A program made the position numbers and the translations under genes. DNA of 46,278 nt from Planctomycetota bacterium. Its GTDB lineage: Bacteria; Planctomycetota; UBA8108; JACQVS01. Shown here piece after piece: positions 1 through 8,699 of the stretch. The notes under the pieces were generated by a model, which saw nothing but the letters and a program-made list of their open reading frames with translations, searched no databases and had not been told where the DNA came from. Positions within the stretch are counted from its first letter, which is position 1; every line of letters starts with the position of its first letter. Location of the stretch: the NCBI GenBank assembly GCA_016209605.1, contig JACQVS010000145.1:1-46278 (forward strand), read 5' to 3'.

Positions 1-156
1 AATTGTTCCACGATCTTTGGCACCAGGCAAATTGAATGAGCACTTGCCCACGACTGCAAATTAGAGCGAATATCCCCAAAAATCCAAACGGCGGTGCCAA
101 AAAGCGAGAAACGTGAGTGCTAATCATCGTGAAACACGACAACCTTGATGCGGTAT

Positions 157-182
157 ACCGTTATTTGGTATATAATAACGGT
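157..182 (+). promoter_or_regulatory. Operator/promoter of higBA
   Basis: Perfect 9-bp inverted repeat, ACCGTTATT at 157-165 and AATAACGGT at 174-182, with an 8-nt spacer. A consensus -10 hexamer TATAAT lies at 171-176 inside the repeat. The best -35 is weak (TTGATG, 145-150, spacer 20). An 8-bp palindrome GGTATACC at 152-159 overlaps the left arm. The GTG start of the toxin gene follows directly at 183. HigA-type antitoxins bind such palindromes to repress their own operon, so this is the likely autoregulatory site. Geometry is seen; function is inferred. Confidence 0.65.
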
Positions 183-476
183 GTGACCATACAGTCCTTT
201 TCAGACAAAGAAACTGAGGGGTTCTTCGTTCATGGGCGGCTGAAAAAAGGAGTGCCATGGAAGAGTATTTCCAGCGTCGTGAGGCGGAAGCTTGATATAC
301 TTCATTTTGCCGCTGAGCTGGAGGATTTAGGATCTCCTCCTGGAAACCGCCTGGAGGCTCTGAAGGGCGACCTGGCAGGATTTCATAGCATGCGAATCAA
401 TGATCAGTGGAGAATCGTTTTTGTTTGGACAAGGATCGGACCCGAACGAGTGAGGATTGTAGATTACCACAACTGA
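183..476 (+). CDS. higB: HigB/RelE-family toxin
   Basis: A 97-residue protein of the RelE/ParE superfamily, HigB branch, normally a ribosome-dependent mRNA endonuclease. The N-terminus reads TIQSFSDKETEGFF, matching the usual HigB start. The C-terminal half has the family signature GDLAGFHSMRINDQWRIVF and ends in VDYH. The frame is open back to a GTG at 117, but residues before 183 do not resemble the family. GTG at 183 gives the usual length of about 95 residues. It has no Shine-Dalgarno sequence and lies 7 nt after a TATAAT box, so the transcript may be leaderless. The antitoxin gene follows after 21 nt in the toxin-first order typical of higBA. Family assignment is firm; cleavage activity is inferred. 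Confidence 0.9.
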   Translation: MTIQSFSDKETEGFFVHGRLKKGVPWKSISSVVRRKLDILHFAAELEDLGSPPGNRLEALKGDLAGFHSMRINDQWRIVFVWTRIGPERVRIVDYHN

Positions 477-497
477 TATGGATTGGAAGGACAGGTT

Positions 498-788
498 ATG
501 ATACAGATAAAGAGGAAGCCAACGAGCCCCGGCGAGATTCTCAGGGAGGAATTCCTGAATCCGCTGGGGTTGACTCAAAAACAGCTGGCCGATCACATCG
601 GTTGCGAAGTTAAAATCATCAATCGTTTGGTCAACGGGCGATCCGCCTTGACGGCGACCCTAGCGCTCAAGCTCGCTGCCGCCTTTAGGACTTCTCCTGA
701 ATTCTGGTTGAACGCCCAGAAAGCGATGGACATTTACAAAGCGTCACGAAATCTGAAGAGACTGCCCAAGGCTCTCCTAGCCGGATAA
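498..788 (+). CDS. higA: HigA-family antitoxin
   Basis: A 96-residue XRE-type helix-turn-helix antitoxin of the HigA family. Residues 9-60 form the DNA-binding fold: PGEILREEFLNPLGLTQKQL, then a second helix around HIGCEVKIINRLVNGRSALT. The segment TSPEFWLNAQKAMDIYKA is the conserved HigA tail that contacts the toxin. ATG at 498 is chosen because GGAAGG at 485-490 is correctly spaced; an in-frame TTG at 483 is less likely. It should neutralise the upstream HigB and repress the operon through the inverted repeat at 157-182. Confidence 0.92.
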   Translation: MIQIKRKPTSPGEILREEFLNPLGLTQKQLADHIGCEVKIINRLVNGRSALTATLALKLAAAFRTSPEFWLNAQKAMDIYKASRNLKRLPKALLAG

Positions 789-792
789 ATTC

Positions 793-808
793 CAGGAGGG
801 CTCTCCTG
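793..808 (+). repeat. Small hairpin after higA
   Basis: Perfect 6-bp stem CAGGAG/CTCCTG with a GGCT loop, 5 nt after the higA stop codon. It lacks a T-tract, so it may be an mRNA-end stabiliser rather than a terminator. Confidence 0.35.
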
Positions 809-913
809 TCACCTCGGTAATTTCTTCGAACTGAGAATGGAAATCCACGGAGGTTGGGGAGATGAGCAACGAATCCTCAATGTCAACAAAGGTCAGTGAG
901 CGAGATAGTGTTG

Positions 914-938
914 AGCCGACTACCTCGAGGCTTTTTTT
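914..938 (+). terminator. Possible terminator of higBA
   Basis: AGCC (914-917) can pair with GGCT (929-932), followed by seven T residues (932-938). The stem is short, so this is a weak candidate. It lies in the 190-nt gap between higA and the convergent dockerin gene; nothing else was recognised in that gap. Confidence 0.3.
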
Positions 939-981
939 GCACTGACTGAACTTGAACTGCGGCGTGAGACTATCGGGACAT

Positions 982-3900
982 TCAATGACAGGCCTCGTAC
1001 GCCTCGCAGCCAAGATCCCCTGGAGAGCCCGCCGGATCTGGATCCACGCCACAGGGGACGCCCGCAGGACCCGGGGCTGCTGGCTCGGGGCCACCGGTGA
1101 AGAGCCACTCAAGTAGGTAGATCCCGTCTGAGATGTCGATCGTGCTGTCGTTGTTGACGTCGGCGGACTCTTTGCAAGATAAGGCTGGTGGGTTTCCCAG
1201 GAATAGGAAGCCGAAGATAGCGATGCCGTCGGAGATGTCGACATCGCCGCTGGAATTCGAGTCGCCGCGGTGGAATGGGATGAGGATCTTTGGGCTATCG
1301 AGATGAAGACCGCTGACCTTCGCATCAAGCGCCTTGAAGGCCTCCTCCGGCAAGGGCTCCTTGGCACATGCTGAGATTCCGCAGAAGGCCGACTGTGGCA
1401 AGCCGGCTAGGGAAATTGCCGCAAGCGGCGGACCCCATCGGATGCCGTCATCCGAGGCGAAGGCCTGGATGGTGTCGCCATGGCGTGCGAGTCGCAGCGC
1501 GCTCTGGCCCCCGAGAGGCATGGAGGCCACTTCGGATGTAGCGCCGGAGTCGTCGGCGCGAGTGAGGACGCGCAAGAGGCTCTCTTCCCCCGTCGGCCTG
1601 AGCTCCATGAGGACACTCGTATGGCGCGAACTCGTGCTGAGATCCTCACGCACCATGAGGCCGAGACTCGTGCCGGGGCCGCCCGATAGTGCGTCGATGC
1701 GCGCAGACAGCAGGAAGTCGCCCGTTACTGGCCGGTACGTGAAGTGGAAGCCATCGCGGGTTTCACCAATACGCCGACCCCCTGCGCAGACGTCAAGCCT
1801 TCCCGTGGCGTCTCCGGCCGTAAAGTCAGAAGCCCCTCGGAAACCCAGCGGAGTCAGGCCCACATCGATACCGATCCAGGGGCTTGTATCACCTGTCGGA
1901 CACGAGACGGTGAAGAGTTGACGCGCCGTGGCGATGCGATCCCCTGAACCGGACACCGTCAACTCGGCGCGGTGGCGTCCAGGCGCGAACTGGTGATGGA
2001 CGACAACGCCTTCTGCGCTTTCCCCGTCGCTGAAGTCCCAGTGGTATGAGACGAGGGGCTCCCCTTCGGCCCCCATGCTCCCGTTCACGTCGAACCGAAA
2101 CACTCCGGGAGCTTCCTCCATGGATTCGAACTCCGGAAGAATTCGAGCGTCGTAACGATCAGCATGAGGAAGCGCCCAGAGCTCGTTCCCGCTGGAGGTC
2201 ACTCCCGTCAAAAAGAGGGTGGATCCGGACATGAGCATGGCCGATAAATAGACTTCCGCCCCGCAACCAACGACGACGAAAAAGTCTGAATTCCACTTTC
2301 GCACAATCGCCGGCTCAGCCCCCGGCTCGGTGATCTGCCAGAGCGCCTTGCTCCAGGGTCCAGTGCCAAGAAAGTACAGGACATCACCAATTGCCGCGGC
2401 AATCCCTTGCTGCTGCTCACTTAACCACCAGTAGCCGTAGCCTTGGCGGCTCTCAACGGCGGACCTCATGGTGATGTAGAAAGACTCTGACTCAGCCACG
2501 GGATGTGTCCCCTCTGCTGTCCCGTCGCTGACCCAGATCTCCCAGACACCGACACCTTCACCGACACCTTCAACAAACGACATGAAGTACAGTCGCCCGG
2601 CGATTGCCGAGAAGGGAAGGGATCCCACCCACCACAAGTGTGGGCGATTGGGACCAGGTTTTACGGGACGCGTGCCACCACTCGTCCCGTCACTGATCCA
2701 CAGCTCTGAGTCCAGTGCCATGAAGAAGAGCTTATCTCCCACGGCGGTCAGGCCCAATGGATTTGATGAATCTGGACCGGTAACGATGTCTTTTACGAGA
2801 CGGGTCCCCTCGGGTGTCCAGTCCGTAATCCAGAGCTCCAACCCGTGGAGATCATCGCGGGCTTGAAAGAATGCCAATTCACCAATGGTTACTGGATCGC
2901 CTCCAACCACGAGTCCTAACTCCGGACGCTGGCCGGTCAACTCGAGGAACCGTAATGTTCCCTCCGGCGTACCGTCGCTGGTCCACAGTTCACCATCCAC
3001 TGACATGAAGAGGCGAGTTGCAGTTTGGGAGCCTTCGCGAAGGTGAATCTCGTCCAAGGACTTCAAGAGAAGTCGCGTTCCCTCCGTGGTTCCATCGGTA
3101 GCCCAGAGCTCCCGGTGGAGGGCAACGAAGTAGAGGCGATCGCCGATGGCTCTCAGCTCATTAATCGAGTCGAAACTCATTACGCTGTGCGCGGCAACAC
3201 CAGTGTGATCACTCACCCAGAGCTCGCCGTCACCGATCACGGCGTACCAGCCTCCGTCTGACCCAAAGCTTCCGTAGAGTCTCGGAGCCTCCGGCAATCC
3301 CAACGAGTCGCGCAACGTGGATGTCGGATCAAGCGTATCCTTGCCATCACTTACAAAAGTTCCACGCCAAGTGGAAAACCCGATCCATCCATCGACGACC
3401 TCGGTCAATTGTGGGGAGTTGCTGCAGGTTACGTAGACCCCATCGAGCGAAGCCGACGACTCTGTTCGGAGTACCTCGACGGCGCCGGTAGATCGGTCCT
3501 TCGCCAGGATCTCCAGTCCGAAGGCGCCATAGTCCACAAGGAAGAGCAGTTTCTTGTTCACGGCTCCGACCAAGTGAAGTTGAGAGAACTCGGAGCCGCG
3601 TTTGAGCTGAGAGAATTCATCGACATCGACCGGCGCGGTTCCTTCAGTAGTACCGTCGGTGACCCACAATTGTTGCTCTGGTGCGTATCCAACGAAGAAG
3701 TAGACCAGATCGTCCACCGAGAAGTAGCCACTGGCTAAGCTGCCGAGGTCCTTGAGTAGCCGAGTTCCCGCTTCAGTACCATCGCTCACCCAAGGCCCGT
3801 TCCCGTGGGCCCCGTCACTGACCGAGAAGTAGAGCCTTTCCCCAACTGCTACCAATTCACCAGGCCAAACGGAACAGGTTCCTGGGCAAATGTCTTTGAG

Positions 3901-4752
3901 GAGATGTGTACCGAGTGCTGTGCCATCACTTGTCCAGAGCTCGGGTCCGTGGACGCCATCGTCGGCCCTGAAGTAAGCCATGTTTCCAATGGAATCCGTC
4001 GGTCCACCAGCACTCAGCATTGGAATCCCTGGCACGGGACCTGTTCCTGCGGACGTTCCATCGCTGATCCAGAACCGGTTGTCGGCGAAGAATGCGACCT
4101 TATTGCCAACAGCCATCAGTGCATGTGGCGCAGCCCCGACATCCCCCGGTACGAGATCTGCCACTAAGTTCGTTCCGGAATCGGTACCGTCACTGACCCA
4201 CAGCTCATGTCCATGGACGCCATCATTCGCCACGAAGAAAACCCGATCTCCCAGCGCTATCATTTCCCAATCGTAGCCGTCGAGAGCGCCTCCGGGCCCG
4301 ATCAGTATGTCCTTGACGAGGTGCGTTCCCTGAGGCGTTCCATCGCTTACCCAAAGCTCCCTTCCGTTTTCTAAATCCGAGGCTCCAAAGAAAAGCTGCT
4401 CCTGTGCAACCACTACCGTCAGTGACAGACTCAAGGCTACCCCAGGCCCGACGAGATCAGCGGAGCTGAAAGTTCCCTCTGAAGTGCCGTCGCTTATCCA
4501 GAAGACGCTCTCGTGGCAACAATGGTTGCTAAAATGCAGCGACCAGAAAATGGCTCGTTCACCGTTTGATCCAGTAAACGCCACCGAGATGTACTCCCCG
4601 TAGAGCGACGGCTCTGGATCGATGTCCCTCACCAGGTGGGGTCCCCGCTCAGCGCTCGTCCCGCCACGCGCAGCAAGGGGCACGAGGACGATGGTCAGCG
4701 ACACCGCACAACGGTTTAAGAATCCACGAAGCGTTTGATATTTCGAGTTCAT
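982..4752 (-). CDS. Secreted ELW-DGT repeat, PKD and dockerin protein
   Basis: A 1256-residue exported protein. A signal peptide (about 1-30) is followed by about 14 repeats of the type ELWVSDGTxxGT, some degenerate, up to about residue 870. These repeats are expected to fold as beta-propeller blades. Next come a PKD-like domain (VSYHWDFSDG), a DUF1349/concanavalin-like domain (around DGFHFTYRPVTGDFLLSARI) and a C-terminal dockerin pair (RGDSNSSGDVDISDG and SADVNNDSTIDISDG, both calcium-loop-like). The start is fixed by GGAGG, 8 nt before ATG. It lies 30 nt after the kinase gene and is probably co-transcribed with it. Codon bias is weaker than in genes from 8.7 kb on. Role is likely cell-surface or extracellular binding; no catalytic motif is visible. 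Confidence 0.85.
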   Translation of the reverse strand: MNSKYQTLRGFLNRCAVSLTIVLVPLAARGGTSAERGPHLVRDIDPEPSLYGEYISVAFTGSNGERAIFWSLHFSNHCCHESVFWISDGTSEGTFSSADLVGPGVALSLSLTVVVAQEQLFFGASDLENGRELWVSDGTPQGTHLVKDILIGPGGALDGYDWEMIALGDRVFFVANDGVHGHELWVSDGTDSGTNLVADLVPGDVGAAPHALMAVGNKVAFFADNRFWISDGTSAGTGPVPGIPMLSAGGPTDSIGNMAYFRADDGVHGPELWTSDGTALGTHLLKDICPGTCSVWPGELVAVGERLYFSVSDGAHGNGPWVSDGTEAGTRLLKDLGSLASGYFSVDDLVYFFVGYAPEQQLWVTDGTTEGTAPVDVDEFSQLKRGSEFSQLHLVGAVNKKLLFLVDYGAFGLEILAKDRSTGAVEVLRTESSASLDGVYVTCSNSPQLTEVVDGWIGFSTWRGTFVSDGKDTLDPTSTLRDSLGLPEAPRLYGSFGSDGGWYAVIGDGELWVSDHTGVAAHSVMSFDSINELRAIGDRLYFVALHRELWATDGTTEGTRLLLKSLDEIHLREGSQTATRLFMSVDGELWTSDGTPEGTLRFLELTGQRPELGLVVGGDPVTIGELAFFQARDDLHGLELWITDWTPEGTRLVKDIVTGPDSSNPLGLTAVGDKLFFMALDSELWISDGTSGGTRPVKPGPNRPHLWWVGSLPFSAIAGRLYFMSFVEGVGEGVGVWEIWVSDGTAEGTHPVAESESFYITMRSAVESRQGYGYWWLSEQQQGIAAAIGDVLYFLGTGPWSKALWQITEPGAEPAIVRKWNSDFFVVVGCGAEVYLSAMLMSGSTLFLTGVTSSGNELWALPHADRYDARILPEFESMEEAPGVFRFDVNGSMGAEGEPLVSYHWDFSDGESAEGVVVHHQFAPGRHRAELTVSGSGDRIATARQLFTVSCPTGDTSPWIGIDVGLTPLGFRGASDFTAGDATGRLDVCAGGRRIGETRDGFHFTYRPVTGDFLLSARIDALSGGPGTSLGLMVREDLSTSSRHTSVLMELRPTGEESLLRVLTRADDSGATSEVASMPLGGQSALRLARHGDTIQAFASDDGIRWGPPLAAISLAGLPQSAFCGISACAKEPLPEEAFKALDAKVSGLHLDSPKILIPFHRGDSNSSGDVDISDGIAIFGFLFLGNPPALSCKESADVNNDSTIDISDGIYLLEWLFTGGPEPAAPGPAGVPCGVDPDPAGSPGDLGCEAYEACH

Positions 4753-4760
4753 TAGCGAAT

Positions 4761-4765
4761 CCTCC
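4761..4765 (-). promoter_or_regulatory. Shine-Dalgarno of the first dockerin gene
   Basis: Minus-strand GGAGG, 8 nt upstream of the ATG at 4752. It supports that start and independent ribosome loading after the kinase stop. Confidence 0.7.
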
Positions 4766-4782
4766 CTAAGAATGCTCCAAGG

Positions 4783-7700
4783 TCACTCTCCCCGTGATGG
4801 TTTGTACTCCGGCGCGTCCCAGACTCTCAACTCACCCTTCGAGTCTCCGGACAGAAGCCTGCGACCCGATCCATCCCAGCTCAAGAGATGGATTCCCCTT
4901 GCGTGTCCGCGGAGCCGGATCAGCTCCTCGCCTTTCTCGGCATCCCAGATGATCACCGCTTGGTCTGCTCCGCCGGTGGCGAGCCGACCGCCATCGGGAC
5001 TCCAGGCGACGCTCGTGACGCCAGAGGAGTGACCCTGAACTCGGAAGAGCTCCGAGCCACTGCTCAGGTTCCAGACGACCAGACCTTCAGGCACGCCCGA
5101 AGAGACCACCGCCGCAAGCCGCCGGCCGTCTGGACTCCACGCGAGCGCACAAGGCCATGTGCCCCCGCGGGAATCTTCCCATTGCTTGCGGCCCCGACGG
5201 AGATCATGGAGGAGACGCCAGCCGCCGGAGGTGCGGCTCCAGATCTTGACCTCAAATGCAATGTCTGTGGTCGCTATCGAAGAACCGTCTGGACTCCACG
5301 CCACCGATCCCATGCGGTCGTTATGCCCGCGAAGCTCGTCGACCAGGGCCGAGGACTTCACGTCCCAGATCCTAACGACGCCGTCCTTCCCGCCAGTGGC
5401 AAGCTGTGTCGCGTCAGGAGCCCAGGAGAGACACAGCAGCTCGCCTCCGTGCTTACCGTCACTCGTGTGCACGACTGCACGATCTTCCCATGCCCACACA
5501 CGGAGCGCGTCACCGTCGGCGGCGCCTGCAAGCAGGCGATCGTCCCGACTAAAAGCCAACACAGAGACCTTATGGTCCGTCTGAACCGAGCCAATCACTC
5601 GCCCGTTCTCGGCGTCTCGAACTTGGAACTCTTTCCCATCGACGTTAGCGACGGCGAGCCTTCGCCCTTCGTGATCCCATGCAGCAGGTGCAGAACCGGG
5701 GACGGCGACAAACTCGGTTGAAGAACTCGGATCCCAGATCCGTACGGTTCCGTCCTGGCTCGCCGAAGCGATACGATCTGACTTTCCGTTCCAGCCTACC
5801 GACCAGATGACACCGGTATGCCCTCGGAGGACAATTGGAACCGTGTCCTGCGCTTCGAGGTTCCAAACTTTCACAAGGCCATCCTGGCCACCCGAGACGA
5901 CCTGCCTGCCGTCCGGGCTCCAATCGACCGAAAGGACGTAACCAGCGTGCGCGCGAAAGCTTCTCTTTTCTTCCCAGGTACTCGCGTCCCAGACCGTCAC
6001 AGTGCCGTCGGCCGAAGACGTCGCAAGGAAAGAGCCGTTGGGACTCCAGACCGCGGTGTAGAGCCAAGCTGGCGGATTGAAATGGTCGATCTCCTTCCAC
6101 GTAGCAGTTTCGAACACGACGACACGACCCGGAGCGAGGCAAGCAACAGCAAGACGTTCGCCGTTCGAACTGAAAGAGAGGCACGGGATGCTCCTGAACT
6201 CGCTGAGCTCGATTGTCTGCAACACTGCCCCGTCTGAGCTTGAGGAAACTCGGACTGTCTTATCAGCGCTGGCGTATGCCAGGAGCGAGCCGTTCGGACT
6301 GAAAGCGACGGCGAAGAACTGAACGGAATTCACCTTGGCTGCATGCGAAAAAACCTCTCGGCCGTTCTCGTCCCAACCAGTGAGAGTCCCGTCCTGGCAG
6401 ACCGCCGCGATTCGATCGCCGGTGGGGCTCCACGCCACGGCTCGAACAGGCCCCACGGGGCAAGAGCGAGTAAAGAGCTGCACCCGTCGGGTCACGTCGA
6501 ACACTTTGATCACGCCGTCACTGCCCCCGCACGCGATGCGTTGACCGCCGGGGCTCCATGCAACTGCCGACGCTGCTTCGGGATGGATCTCGAAGCGAGC
6601 GAGCGAAGTGTGGCGCCGCGCGTCGAGGTGGTGCCACTCCCACCCCCGCAGGTCGCGTTCACCTGCCCGTGGCCGATGGCGCTCGAGGAGGTTTTCGAAG
6701 CGGCCGAAGTTCCCCGCTTCCCAGTCCGATAGCGCGAGCCGCATGTCCGCGATGTAGAGCTCGCGCTGCGTTTCAACTCGGTGCTCCTCGGCGGAACGGT
6801 ACGCGTTCGCGATGAGCACCGTGCTCACCGCGAGGCCCACGACGATGGCGGCAGCCACGCCCACCGCAGCGAGTAAAGCTTTTCGGTACCGCTGGAGCCG
6901 CCTTCCGACGCGCTCCCACGTCGCCTGCGGCTGCGCCTCAATCGCATCCCCCCTCACAAACCTCCTCAGGTCCTGCGCGAGCGCCTCCGCAGTGCCGTAT
7001 CTGTCTCCCGCCTCCTTCCTCATGCACTTGAGCACGATCGTCTCCAGCTCCACCGGAACGCGCGGGTTGAGCTTGCGCGGGAGCACCGGTTCGCGCTCGA
7101 TGATCTGGCTCAGCGTGTCCGCGTGGTCCTTGCCCCGGAACGGGGGCTGCAACGTCAGCATCTCGTAGAGCGTCGCGCCGAGGGAGTAGATGTCCGTGCG
7201 ATAGTCGACTGCGATCTTCCTCCGCCGCGCCTGCTCCGGGCTCATGTACTGAGGCGTACCGACCAAGTCGCCGCTCACCGTGAGGCTCTCCTGGCCTTCC
7301 AGTCTCGCCAGGCCGAAATCGAGGATCCTGAGCCGTCCCTCGGCGTCGAGGATCAAGTTCGACGGCTTAATGTCTCGGTGGACGATCTTGTGCGAATGCG
7401 CATGCTGGAGTCCGTCGGCCACGTCGGCAAAGGTGCGGGCCAGCGTCGAGAAGTAGGCCACGTCGTCTCGAGGGAACCCAAACGGCGTCTTCATCTCGAG
7501 CGGAGCGTCCTTGAACTTCGTCACGATCTGCGCCAGCGTCTCTCCCTCGATGAATTCCATCGAAAAGTGCGGGGTGTCCTCTTTGATCCCCATTCCGAAT
7601 ACTGGAACGATGTTCGGATGGTGAAGCTGGCCTGCGAGCTTGGCTTCCTGACAGAAGCGCGTGAAGGCCTTCGTGTCCGCCGCGATACCTGCTGGAAGAA

Positions 7701-8031
7701 CTTTCAGCGCCACCCGGCGATCCATCGAGTTCTCCCACGCCTCGTAGACGACGCCCATCCCCCCGCGGCCGATCTGGCGGCGCAGCGTGTAATCGCCAAT
7801 CTTCCTGAGGCCAGGAGGCTCGATCTTCTCGGCACCCGCCTCGATGTAGCCCTCCAGGTACTCGAGCAGCTCCGGTCCGGCATCGGGATTCTCGGCGAGG
7901 ATCGTCTCCGCGTCGATCTTCTCGCCCCGATTCAAACGGTCCACGCACCGCGCGAACAGCTCCTCCAGCTCTCGCTCTCGCCCGCCCGAGGGATCGCTTT
8001 CAAGATGGTCGGGAAATCGCTCACGCGCCAT
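4783..8031 (-). CDS. Transmembrane Ser/Thr kinase with WD40 repeats
   Basis: A 1082-residue PknB-type (Hanks) kinase. Residues 1-75 are a leader common in Planctomycete kinases. The kinase domain spans about 80-360: glycine loop GRGGMGVV (88-95), catalytic Lys110, HRDIKPSN (218-225), DFG (238-240) and SPE (264-266), so all catalytic residues are present. One membrane helix (about 385-408) precedes a linker and then at least a dozen WD40 units (about 470-1075, recurring VAWSPDGxxLATGG and VRIWD), probably a double propeller. Its start overlaps the end of the ECF sigma gene by 11 nt, indicating coupled translation. By analogy with EcfP/PknT it may phosphorylate and activate that sigma factor; this is inference. 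Confidence 0.92.
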   Translation of the reverse strand: MARERFPDHLESDPSGGRERELEELFARCVDRLNRGEKIDAETILAENPDAGPELLEYLEGYIEAGAEKIEPPGLRKIGDYTLRRQIGRGGMGVVYEAWENSMDRRVALKVLPAGIAADTKAFTRFCQEAKLAGQLHHPNIVPVFGMGIKEDTPHFSMEFIEGETLAQIVTKFKDAPLEMKTPFGFPRDDVAYFSTLARTFADVADGLQHAHSHKIVHRDIKPSNLILDAEGRLRILDFGLARLEGQESLTVSGDLVGTPQYMSPEQARRRKIAVDYRTDIYSLGATLYEMLTLQPPFRGKDHADTLSQIIEREPVLPRKLNPRVPVELETIVLKCMRKEAGDRYGTAEALAQDLRRFVRGDAIEAQPQATWERVGRRLQRYRKALLAAVGVAAAIVVGLAVSTVLIANAYRSAEEHRVETQRELYIADMRLALSDWEAGNFGRFENLLERHRPRAGERDLRGWEWHHLDARRHTSLARFEIHPEAASAVAWSPGGQRIACGGSDGVIKVFDVTRRVQLFTRSCPVGPVRAVAWSPTGDRIAAVCQDGTLTGWDENGREVFSHAAKVNSVQFFAVAFSPNGSLLAYASADKTVRVSSSSDGAVLQTIELSEFRSIPCLSFSSNGERLAVACLAPGRVVVFETATWKEIDHFNPPAWLYTAVWSPNGSFLATSSADGTVTVWDASTWEEKRSFRAHAGYVLSVDWSPDGRQVVSGGQDGLVKVWNLEAQDTVPIVLRGHTGVIWSVGWNGKSDRIASASQDGTVRIWDPSSSTEFVAVPGSAPAAWDHEGRRLAVANVDGKEFQVRDAENGRVIGSVQTDHKVSVLAFSRDDRLLAGAADGDALRVWAWEDRAVVHTSDGKHGGELLCLSWAPDATQLATGGKDGVVRIWDVKSSALVDELRGHNDRMGSVAWSPDGSSIATTDIAFEVKIWSRTSGGWRLLHDLRRGRKQWEDSRGGTWPCALAWSPDGRRLAAVVSSGVPEGLVVWNLSSGSELFRVQGHSSGVTSVAWSPDGGRLATGGADQAVIIWDAEKGEELIRLRGHARGIHLLSWDGSGRRLLSGDSKGELRVWDAPEYKPSRGE

Positions 8032-8635
8032 GGCGGCCGTCTTCCTTCCTGAAGGTCTGCGATCCGAGGTGGAAGCTTTCGGTGTCGCCGAAGGACTTCT
8101 TCAGCTCCTTCATGGCCCGAAAAAGCAGGTTTTTCACGGCGCTCTCCGACCGTTCCATGCGCCCGGCGATTTCCTTGATGGTCAGACCTTCAATCCGGGA
8201 GAGCATAATGACCGTCTGGTGGTCCGGGCTCAGCCCTTGCAGGCTCTTTCTCAGGCGGCCGAAACGCTCTTCCCGGCGGAGGTGTTTGCTAGGCGAAACA
8301 GTTTCTGCCGCCGGATCGCGCCCGATCTGCAGCTCCTTCCTCCCCCGCGAATTTCTCGCCGCGTCCGCGAGGGTATGGCCGGCGATCCCTTCCAGCCAGC
8401 GTTCGAACGATTCCTCGCCCTTCCACTCAAACTGCGCCATGGAACGGAAGGCTCGCAAGAAGGTCTCCTGGAGCACATCTTCGGGATCGAGGCGCTGCCT
8501 GAGAGCTGGGCCCATGCGGGATCGGATGAAATTCACCAGTTGATCCTGGGCGTTTGAGAAGAGCCGGTCAAACGCCGTCCGGTCCCCACCCTTTGCCTTG
8601 CCAATGAGTTCAATCGCGTCTGGGAGCTTCACCAT
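8021..8635 (-). CDS. ECF-type RNA polymerase sigma factor (locus 1)
   Basis: A sigma-70 family ECF factor of 204 residues. Region 2 is around LDPEDVLQETFLRAFRSM and region 4 around LSPDHQTVIMLSRIEGLT with the helix-turn-helix IKEIAGRMERSESAVKNLL. An in-frame ATG at 8647 would add four residues. ATG at 8635 is preferred because GGAAG sits 5 nt before it. No anti-sigma gene is adjacent; instead the gene overlaps a transmembrane kinase. This arrangement is known for kinase-linked ECF groups in Planctomycetes and suggests control by phosphorylation. Confidence 0.9.
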   Translation of the reverse strand: MVKLPDAIELIGKAKGGDRTAFDRLFSNAQDQLVNFIRSRMGPALRQRLDPEDVLQETFLRAFRSMAQFEWKGEESFERWLEGIAGHTLADAARNSRGRKELQIGRDPAAETVSPSKHLRREERFGRLRKSLQGLSPDHQTVIMLSRIEGLTIKEIAGRMERSESAVKNLLFRAMKELKKSFGDTESFHLGSQTFRKEDGRHGA

Positions 8636-8699
8636 GATGGCTTCCATTTCAACCGTATAGCGTTCATCGAGCCGGAAAGGTCTCGCAAAATCTCAAAAA

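Noticed and set aside
1..182. Possible coding or sigma-54-like element (TTGGCACCAGGCAAAT) at the window start
   Set aside because: The -12 part does not match the consensus and no gene starts at the right distance. Only the higBA operator is supported here.
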